This document shows, one piece after another, positions 44,848 through 55,918 of a DNA stretch of 64,000 bases (its first letter is position 1; each line of letters begins with the position of its first letter). The notes under the pieces were generated by a model. That model saw only the letters and a program-made list of their open reading frames with translations, did not search any database and was not told the DNA's origin. Origin of the DNA: Ulota crispa (lineage: Eukaryota; Streptophyta; Bryopsida; Orthotrichales; Orthotrichaceae); NCBI GenBank assembly GCA_963920765.1, contig OY987249.1:12958817-13022816 (forward strand). Direction: 5' to 3'. The translations under genes were made by a program, and so were the position numbers.

Positions 44848-47050
44848 CTGTTCCGTCTTAAGAACTGAGGTATTAATACTCGTGAGTATTTCTATGTCTC
44901 TGCTCTTGCATCTTTCTCTCCCTCTCTCCAATTTTTGAACAAGTCCAAAAATTTACACTCAATACAAATATATATACTTTTTATATTATGCAATAATGGC
45001 AAAATGTCAAGAACATTGGCGTTTTGCTCAGCTTTGTCTTTATACCATGCCCAATTTTTATGAGCTGTATGAACACGATTGTCACAGGTTTAACTCTATG
45101 ATACCAATCTAAACAATGCATTTTTCCATGGGGGTAAGATGAGAGGTAACATGAGAAGAATGATTGCATCAATATATAACTAATATAAGTTAAATTTAAA
45201 CATAAGGATTGGATTGCTTGTTATGTTATATGTTCAACTGTCCCCACCTCCCTACCAAACAATCTTAGAGGAGATTGACAGTAAATTATGAAAGCAATTT
45301 TGTGTTTTTAAACGTTCCTTGCATTTATTGTTAGCGCATAGGGCATTCTTCACAACACCTTCTTCACAACCACTTAGGTCCGTTTTACATAAATATTTTG
45401 ACAAAGAAGAATGTTGGATGCCATTCACAAGAATTACACCTCAAATTACACACTTTTTGTAGCAAAAGTGTAAGATGTTTATGGAGATGAAAAGTAAATG
45501 CATTGTTTGTTGCATGTAAATTTTTTCCTTTAAGATTTGCTTATGAAAAGTATGACTTTTGGTGATGATTGTAAACACTTTGTTTACAAAATTCTACTTA
45601 TGTGTATGTTGGGTTTTATGGTGACAAGTTAGGTCATCACTCATCACTTTTAAGCTATGTTTGACAATATTAACTACAATAATGCTACATCAATGTTTCA
45701 CACATTGATTCTTTCACATTTATTTGATGGCTTAAATTAGAATGTGTTTTACTTCCTATTAGTGGGTACATGCAAGCACAAGTTAACAAACATGATTATC
45801 TGCCTATACTACTACTAAGCAAGAGGATGTCCTCTCTCACTCCATGGCCTCTTCTAGAATCTTCTAGAATTTTTTGGTGTATGTTGAAGCAACAAAGGAC
45901 ACCTCTAGACATAGTACTAGAACAAGATAGTACCATTGGTTGTCACAACCAAGTTACAATAATACATGATGAAATGGCTCCTAGCCTCATAATGGCACAA
46001 AAGATTTGAAACTACAACTATGACTAATCAAACAAACCTTGCTTTCATAATTTCATCAAAAAACCTGAAACTACAAAGTTGAATTTAGGTAGAATGCTCC
46101 GTAAGCAACCTTGTACCAAAAATAATCTTCAACAAAAATTCAAAATTCAAATTAATAATAAATTCTTGTTAAGGAATCTTCAAACTTGTTGCAAACCATT
46201 CACCATTCATTTCAAAATGTTCAGCAAAACAACATTTCAGTTAGAGTACAACCTATAAAAGCCTATTAGGTTGACTTTGACCTCCAATAACTTTTGCTAC
46301 ACAAGTTGCAAAACTCAATGGATTTCTCAACAAAATTTTTATTTCTTTAAGTTCATTTTTTGTAGAAGATTTTTATTTTTTTGCTCAATGGTTTGAATAC
46401 TAGTTTCTTGTCATTTCCTTGTTTTCTTATGTAAGAAAGTTCATGTTTGCATTAATTTGCACCTTGCAAGGTGTGCAAACTTTTTATATTCTTTGAGAAT
46501 ACGCTATTTACTTAAACATTTTCTCTTGCAAAAGTACCGCAAGAAAGTTTTCTTTTCCCACAATTTTTAGAATGTCATTCTTCAATTACATCTAAGATTA
46601 GAAGAAACTTGTAAATGTGTGAATAATAATGAAACCTCAGCATCCAACTTACAAGCACTAAAAAAATAATCTAGCCTAGTACTAGGTGCTTGCATAGGGT
46701 ATGCACTTTGGGCTAGGAAAAAGTGTTAATCATATCCAAACATTGATCATAAACAAGGACTTTACATTAATTTTTCTAGTTTTGGTAATGACATTTCTAG
46801 AGGTGCTTTCCCACTTGTGTTTCAAGTATACTAAATAGATACCTTTCTAGTCAATGAGTGAAAATGGGCTTTGACAAAAAACAATCATTGATTGTACGCA
46901 AGCACTTGACCTTAATCGGGCTCATAATACACATTTCAAACAAAAAAGAAGTGAGAATGTGATAGTATCCAATTATTTTTGTTACAAAAGTTGATATTAA
47001 CCAAGCACCACTATATTAGAGAACCATACATTTGACTTATGGTTTGGTCA
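44848..47050. other. Intergenic DNA between the SETD9-like and NPSN genes
   Basis: AT-rich with no gene recognised. An open frame at 45,770-46,009 has no similarity I know. At 45,852-45,869 four alternating TTC/GAA units in TTCTAGAATCTTCTAGAA match a heat-shock element, produced by a 10-bp direct repeat. Confidence 0.45.
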
Positions 47051-47128
47051 CATCACTTGGTCTCATGAATTGGTCTCATCACTTGGTCTCAAGAATTGGT
47101 CTCATCACTTGGTCTCATGGTTAGGTCT
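47051..47128. repeat. 26-bp tandem repeat, 3 copies
   Basis: Three copies of CATCACTTGGTCTCATGAAT + TGGTCT start at 47,051, 47,077 and 47,103; the third is diverged. They lie about 420 bp upstream of the NPSN start codon. Confidence 0.9.
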
Positions 47129-47550
47129 CCTGGTTAGTCTAGTGGTGACCTTGATTCGCAGAGCAAAATTAGCAGGAGAGGCTTTTGTTATGGAAAACCT
47201 CCTGCAGACGCCTTGCAAATTTGCAATTGCAAACCAAACGCGCTCCACGCTTGCTCGCAAATCGCAGCTCCATTGCTATTGCTTGGTTGTGTGAGATAAC
47301 CAGGCTTCAAACCCTAATCAAGTGTTATATATAGCACATTGTTGATGGATTTGGTGAACTGTAGAGTAGCTAAATTCAACACACTCAACCACACTTCGTG
47401 TTTCTCGAATCCTAACGTGGATTTTCTTTTCTTTTGTTAAGAACAACAACAAAGATGAACAATGGTTGCAGTTACAGTGGACGTAGCATTCAACGACACC
47501 TAAAACTCCAATTCGTGGAATAAAACGAGAGAGAGGGTTAGGGTTTGGAG

Positions 47551-50500
47551 ATGGCTATAGCGGCTGACGAGTTGCCATCCGATATCGCCGCACTTGAAGG
47601 TCAAGTTCAACAAATCTTCAAAGAGCTTAAGTAAGCACACGATTTCTGCTTCTTTTTCTTCCTTTTTTTTCATTTCCACAAAATGAAAGAAATTAGTGCT
47701 TCTTTTTCTTCCTTTTTTCATCTCCACAAATTGAAAGCAATTAGTGCCGATTGCTCACATTGCCTGAATATTGCTTCGGATTGTCGTGGATTTTCCACTG
47801 CTAGAGAGAATAGGGTAGTCACAGCACTTTCTTAATAGGGTAGTCACAGCACTTTCTTAGCCGGCTGTAGTGAATGAGAACGTAGTGAATGAGAACGAGA
47901 ATGCAAACGTGTTGCTTTGCTGTTGGCTGTCGGAGTTTTGGTGAGCATGCTAAATTTCTCACCGCTCCAGGTGAAAGAATGGGGCAGTGAGAAGTTTAGC
48001 AGGAGAAGTTTCATCTCTCACAACCCATGTTTCATCTTGTCTTGCTTGTTTTTTTTGTATTAATTTTATTGTTGATTGACTACTCCCATTGGTGAAGAGT
48101 GCAGTATTTCTGAATGAAAGCAAGTAATTATTCCCCATTCTTATTCTCATTCTCCAAAACAAACAAACAAACGGGGTGTCACACCATCTTCACTTAGAAT
48201 GAACTCCTATTAACTCCTCTTTTTTCTCCACAACTTCTCAATTTCCATTTTCTTTTCATTCTCCGAGAAGCCGTGACTACCCCTAATATCTATCCTTGAG
48301 TTTGAAAGCGTGTTTATTTTTTACACTTTTCTTTGCAAACGTCCCTTTCAACAAATGTTGTCATACACGATCCATGGAAAATTGATTTGAGTGTTTTTTT
48401 GGTTGCTGATCGCTGTTCATCAGTGAGGGATTTCAAAAGTTGGACAAGATTAAGGATGGCGAAAAACAACGGAAGAAATTGGAAGAGCTCACGGGCAAGA
48501 TGCGCGATGTCAAACGGTTCGCTTGGCCCCCGTTTCCGTGTTTCTTCTTCTAGACCTAAATACTCCCTCTGTCCCTTTAAAAACGTCTAAAAAGCTTCCT
48601 TGCGAATGATTTACTCTGTTTTTAGTCTTTGGGCTAGTGACACGTGCTTCCTAGAATCAATATACCATCTACCAGATATTTGAAAAATCTCTAGCTTTGA
48701 TGTCGCCGTTTGGGCACCCAAATTCCATGCAAAAAAGTACCATATATGTGCATGCTGCAAGCTCCTCATTATTGATCATTTAAAGATTAGTAGCAACAAT
48801 TATACCTTATATGGGCAAGGCCAAGCTTGCTAAGAGAGGAATGCTTTATAAGTGCTTAACTTGCCCCCATGAGATCATTGAACATGGCAAACGATTTCTC
48901 AATTATTGAAATCAACAAAACGGAGCTTTTTAGTGGTATAAGAAATGTGTCTGATTTGGAGCTTTTCAGAGGGACAGAGGGAGTACCACCCATGCAATTT
49001 TGCTTTCCCATGTGGTATATTAGGGTTTATGACAAAGTGGTCCTGTTTTTCTTCGTTACGAGCATCTCTTTGTAATGGTTTTACTTATAGAGTCCTTAAA
49101 GATTTTGATCGAGGAGTCAAAGATGGAGAGGCTAAAAGTAGTTCGGAGGTTGTCAAACTTGTTGCAGAAAAGAAGAAATCCATGGTAATATTTTTACACT
49201 TTGGATCCGATAATCTAAAGAATATGAAAAGAGAATTCACAAATGGAGGTGCAAAGTTGCAAAATAATTACAAATAGGGGCATACAAACAAACAATACTA
49301 TTTATTCTTGTTCACAATACTTGCAATGCTCTTTGCTCACTTGTTGATTGATTGTCAATGTCTTTCATTCATCATTGATCACTAATCAATTGTCACTCAC
49401 TATTGGACTTTTACTACTCTCAAAAACCCCTTGCCAAAAGTGTCTTTCATATGCGTGGGCATAGTAAACTTTCTCTTTGCACAATGGTATCTTTTACATG
49501 CGTGGCCATAGTATACTTTCTCCTTGCACGTTCCACAAAATGCTTGGGGTGTTCACTACATTTCTTTGCAACTCCAGAGACAAACCTTTTTTGATCCATT
49601 GGCTTGCCAAATAATAGGGCACTATTGGTGTTTGTGATTAAACCCATATATATAAGTATTTTGTGATTTTGTGCCCTTATTTAAGAAATTCTCAAAAATT
49701 AATGACCATACTTGTTGCTATGCTAATGTTGTGCTTCATCAAGCTAGAAGTGAGGCCCTTCAGAAATGCTATAAAGTCTTAAAAATGAGGACTTGTCTTA
49801 GATAGGCCTATTAAAACCCTTTAAACTGAATTTGTTGAATAATCAACCTTCTCTTGTTGCATTGCTTTGAAGTAGAAATAGGTGCACTTTGCATGAGTGT
49901 ATTGAACATGAGATTGCTTTGTCAAGATGTACAAACAAAATTTCCCCTTGTAAGGTTTATCCTTTGCTAAATTGTGAAAAGTCTTGGAAACCAATGCTTT
50001 TTAGTATAACAAGAAATTTTTGACGTTCACACAAGCAAAATCAAAGGAAAAACCCTTTGCTAAGTTTTGAAAGCCAAGGTCCAATCCTTGAATGTATTTG
50101 AAAATGTGCAAGAGGATTAAGTGAAAATAGAAAATTTTGCTCATATTGTTCACCTTTGAGGTAACATTCCAACTTGATTTATGGTCCATGTTAATGTTGA
50201 CATTCCAGCATGATTCATGGTTCATGCTAATGTTTGAAGGTAAGGGAACTGAATACTTACATTGCTTTGAGGAAAACTTTCACAAGCTCTATTGGAAAGA
50301 AAGATGATTTACTTGTAGGTGGCTCCCAAGCTGAGACTGCTATCAATGAAGGGCCACGTGTGGCATCCAGTAAGGGCCATCACCACTTTATCTTGGTAAC
50401 CTTTGTTTTGTGCACTACAAATGGTTTAGCATTAAAAATGCATTGTTTTTTTTGGTTAGGAGTGCACGTGTAATGGAAAATCAAAGTTGTAGCAATTTGT

Positions 50501-53500
50501 TTTGAATAAGGCTATTGAGTTATACACACTAATATACAACTTCAATCTTGTATGAACAAAGATTGAGTCATCCTCATTATTTTCCACAAATTATACCTTG
50601 TCATTTGCCAGCTTTTTCTAATCAAGAGCTCTTACAGGTTGGAAAAAAACAAATGGATGAAACGGACAAAAGCATTGAACGTTCGAAGCGAGTATGTACA
50701 GTACAAACCAAGCAACATCTTTGCACGAAAATTTGGATTTTGCATGCATTGTTTCCATTCCTTTGATAAAGAGTATTAATTTCACAATTTTCAATAAAGT
50801 GAGAAAATTCTAAATCTTAAGTATGAAGTATTCAGCTCCGCTATTACTTGATGTCAAATTCCGTTATCATTAATGTTTGTGGGAGTGTTTGGGGAGATTT
50901 TGAGGTTCTTTTGTAAAAATCTTACATTTCTCAGTTTCAATCATTGTTTTTAATGCAAGCACTGGATATTGCCCGTATACTTATGTTCCAACTAGACATT
51001 TTCCAGAAATTTAGCCCAATTTTATCTGGCTGATATAAATATCAACCGCTCTTTTTCCCTTTCCATTTGATTGTATTTCTATTCTTCTTTGGATCTCCCC
51101 ACTCATTAGTTTTTGGTTATAAATTCAGCCTATATTTTCACATACTCAAAGGAAACCATGCATAACACTACTTTTGAAATTTATACTATGATTTGCATTT
51201 AGTTTGAACTTAATTGCTAAATGATCCCAAAACGTGGGTATTGTCCCATATGGTGTTTCATGTATATATGGTCGTTGCAACGGTAGCATGTCCTTGAGAT
51301 TGATGAAGAATGTTTTATGTCTTAACGTGTCGCAGGTTGTGGAGAACACGTTGCATATTGGCACAGAAACTGCGGTCACTCTTAGAGGCCAGGTTTGTTT
51401 TTGAACTATTGTTGATTATCATAACATAAATGTTGCTTGAACAAAATCCTTTGCATTTTTGGTTGGCCTTATACTTGTGAACATAACAATAGACAATGTG
51501 GAGTGGTGTCATGCTACAAATGTCAATCTTGTCACTCAAGCAACGTTTACGCAAGTTAATCTCTCATCCCTTAAGGGGATAGTTTTTGTCCTCTAATAGT
51601 CGGTCATTCCAACTTGAAGTGTTGTAACTTTTGCACTTATTGTCCAAATTCAGTAAAAGTTGTTGGTAAAGTTGCACATATTAGTCTAGTTTCTATGATA
51701 GAATTTTTAAATCAATCTAATTTATATTGAGTTTGTGAAAGCCATTCAAAGTTCACAAGGTCAATTTGAGTTCACCACATTACATTGTGATGCTTGCAAC
51801 TTTGGGGGCTTGTATCTTTTTCATCAAATGTTTTTTTTCAATAAAAAAAAAGTTGGGTTTTGTTCCCTTTAAAGTCTAGTAATTGTGGTAAAATATTCAT
51901 GTCAATCCAAATTTACTTGAATGTTTAGGAGCAACTCAAAGTTCAAAATTCACACATTTTTGCATTATAGTGAACTTTGGTGGCTTATAATTTCTTCATA
52001 GAAAGTTTTTCTTCAATATTTTTTTATTGAAAAAGTTGCACATACTAGTTTAGTTATTGTGGTTAAAATTTCATATCAATCCAAGAAGTTATGAGTGAAT
52101 GAGAAGCATTTTAGTAGAGGGAGGTTTAGCCATAGATGTGATTTTTTGCTACTTTTTCACTATTTTTTGACATTTCAAAACAATTTTGCAAACAAAATGA
52201 GTATATTGATTGAAATTTTCTTTCACCAGTGCGTTTGAATATTGGTTTGAATCACTTTGCATTTTAAATTTTTTTCATTTGAATAGGTTTAGAAATTAAA
52301 TTTCACCTCCAAATGTATTTTTTAGAAAATTTTAGCATCTTTTATCAACACTGAAACATTATAATCTTTTGATCTATGTGGTCAAATGACCTTAAATTTG
52401 AACCACATCATCTACAACATCCACACTACAAGATTGTATGGTTGATATTTTCATACTCCACTAGCATTGAGACTTACAATACTTGAAAAGTAAGGATGCC
52501 CTAAATCCTCTTTGAACCTTAGGTGAAGAGGGGTTAAGGGCCTCACGCACAAACAATTTCACATATGCATCATTAATTACTCAAACTCCAACCTTGTCCT
52601 AGTGACTTAAACGTGATAGGTCCCTTGCGTGATGCCCTTATTTTACACTTTTGTTTACACCATACCCTTCTTTTATTTATACCATACCCTTCTTTTATTT
52701 ATACCATACCCTTCTTTTATTTCTTTTTCTTTTTCTTTTTTTGTTAATGAACTAGAAATTTTGAAAATTTGTCACACTTTCAAAGTCAAGTATGATTTAG
52801 TATCTTGTTAAGGGGATGTTTTTTCCTAATAGAATTGAGATATTTTATTGAGGATCTTTAAGAATTACTAAATTCTATGTCGTGTAGAGGTCTAACTTGA
52901 TGAAGAGAGCATCACTAGAAGAAGAAAAAAAAGGTGAATGCTAAGGACAAAGCCCAACATGGAAGCCATTTATTTCTTGTGATGCTCAATGAGCTTAGTA
53001 TTATTTAAACATAAACAACCACAAGAATAAACAAATGGAGTTTCTATAAATGAATGAAAAATCTGTACTACCCAACTATGCAAGAAAAATGTCTAATATC
53101 TATTATAAAGCAATAGGTGTATGTTTGTCATGATAAACTCAAAAATTTCTATTAACACCAAAAAAATTAAATTCTTTATAATAAAGCTTTGGGTGTCAAG
53201 CTGTCAATAAGAATTTGAAATTTAAAAAGGAGAGGATGGAAAGGAAAAGGTAGGGAAAAAGAGGGTGAAAATTTACCAAAAATTTGAGAGGGAGGGAGAG
53301 GAAAGGTGAAAAGTCACCAAATGTTAACCCTTTAGAGACCACCAAACCATATTTTGGTTTGGGAGAGTAGCTTTTGGCCTGTACAATAAAATTGCTCAAC
53401 AATTTGGAAATTGATCTTGAAGAACGCTTGTAATCAAAAGAATTTTGCATCCAACCCATGAAACAACAATGCATTAGATATGTGAGTTGATAAATAATGG

Positions 53501-55860
53501 TGTTTATACATCATGGCCTCAAAATACGTATCCATATTTGGTCAAAGATGGATCAAAGCAACAACACAATACATCAAACATCCAAGAAGAATGCCACATT
53601 TCAATTGTGCAATCTTAAAATTTTCAAATTGCTTAAGGAACACGCTTGTATTGTTTATCTATATGGTAGTAGTACAATTTTAGTATTTGAAAATCCATTG
53701 AAATGGTACTATCATTTTATTTTAAAAAAATCATGCTACATTAAAGGCCAATTCTTGATTGCTTTCAGCGATTGGATTTTCCATAAAAATTATCAAATTT
53801 CTTGTAGAATCATTGTAGAATAGCAAAGAAAATGGGATTTTTGACCCTTTTTGTCCACCTAGCTACACCTTGTGAATGCTATTTTTGTCTATTTTGTGTG
53901 AAACTAGTCTTGTTGGAAAGGTGGGAAACCTTGCTTTCTAAAAATGTAAGGCTCTTCTCAACCAAAGCTTGCATGAAGCGTTAACATTCAAACCCACACA
54001 AGCATGAAAAACTAGAGAATTTCCATATATGCCTCACTCAATCATTGTTATATTTCACCTCCAATAGTAGATCTAGTTGAAATTTTGAGGCATTGCAACA
54101 ATCAAGGTGTCCTTCACATTTGTATGGTTGGATGATTCAAATTGGTCCATATTTGATTCAATTGCACATCTAATTTTATTGCCCTAGTTTCTAGTGGATT
54201 TTGGGAAAATGGGTGTGGTCTTTGAAGGGTTAAGAGAGAGATGGTGCAAAGGACAAACTAGATATAATATTGTTTCTAAAACTTTAATTCAGCAAAATAT
54301 TTTGTTCTACCACTACATTGTAGATTTCCTTGGGATAAATTAGTTATAAGAACATGTGTGTTACATAAAGTAAAACTATGTATGAATAGACAAGCCCAAA
54401 AACTTTGACAAGTGTGCCATTTTTCACATGAATAGTACACAATACAATTGTCTAATTGAATGAAACCCAAGAACTAAAGTTAGACCTTATTTTTTTATTT
54501 TATCACATAATGCATGACAATTGTAACTAGCAACTCCCAAATTTGAGCAACCAATCTATCATTGTATCAAATAAGAAGCTATCAAAAATTTGAGACCATC
54601 ATGATGAAACGTGAGTTTTGCTCTTCTTATTGGTGGAATTACTTTTGAGCTGATGAGTGTATGTGTTATGCTTTAGCATAGCTTGTTATGACACTTTAAT
54701 GGATTAGAAGTGTTCTACATTAGAGTTTAATTATTTGAAAATATTAGGAATCACTACAAGAAAACCATGGTCAAATTTACAAAAAGTTAACAAAAATTGT
54801 GACCTAATTTATGGTATACTATAGATTAGTTCACAATCTATGTCAACTTTTTGTAGATTTGACCATGATTTTCTTATAATGATTGAAAACTTTAGTTCCT
54901 CATTCAGTTTAATTCAGTTTTTTTAGATTCCAATGGGGTTTTATGGGGCCTATTACAGACAGAGCAATTGGGGAGGATTGTAAGTGAATTGGACACTATC
55001 CAGTTTTCTATCAAAAAGGCTGCTCAGATGGTACGAGAGATTGGCAAGCAGGTAACAAAAACAAAACAATAAATATATACAAATATGTGTATGTGAGTGC
55101 GTGTGTATGTGTGTGCGTGTGTATATATACATATTTATATATTCTCTTGTTTGACTTGTAAATTTTTGATAGTTTTCCTACAAGCTTATGAAAAGTTAGA
55201 AGAAAAATGAAAATCAATAAAAAAATGAAAAAATAAAATCTCCTTAAGAAAGTTCCATAAAAAGGATTTACAATATGTAGACCTAATCAAAATCTACAAC
55301 AAACTTAAAAATCAACTTTGTTATCTATGGTCATACAATTTTGGTTCCTTGAATCTATGGGGAATGCTATATTGTGAGCAAGGATCCATGAGCCGTGAAC
55401 CATGAGCCCTAAGTCTAAATTTTTTGTCAAAATAATAATTGTGTATATAGGGCCTTATAATTGTGCATTTAAACTTTTATTTTTGAAAAACATACTTTTT
55501 TTTTATAGTTGTCCATTGCTTTGAGCTCAAAATTGAGTCATGCTCACCAAATCTTGACTCACCGCTAATAGGCTCACAATTTTACTCTCACAAAATAGCA
55601 TAGTCCATGAATATATGATATTATTACATAGTGCTAGTTTTAGGTTCATTGTTGATTTTTGGTGTACATACCAATGATACCATATCACATCAAAAATCAT
55701 TACAAAAAAAATACAATAATTTCTCTTAAGATTTATATTTAAAGACTAACGCTAAGTACCACATATGCATATACATATACATATACATATACATAAACCA
55801 ACACTATGTATCTGAATCATACTTGTACATACACACATATACACACACATATACATATAC

Positions 55861-55918
<58 letters not shown>

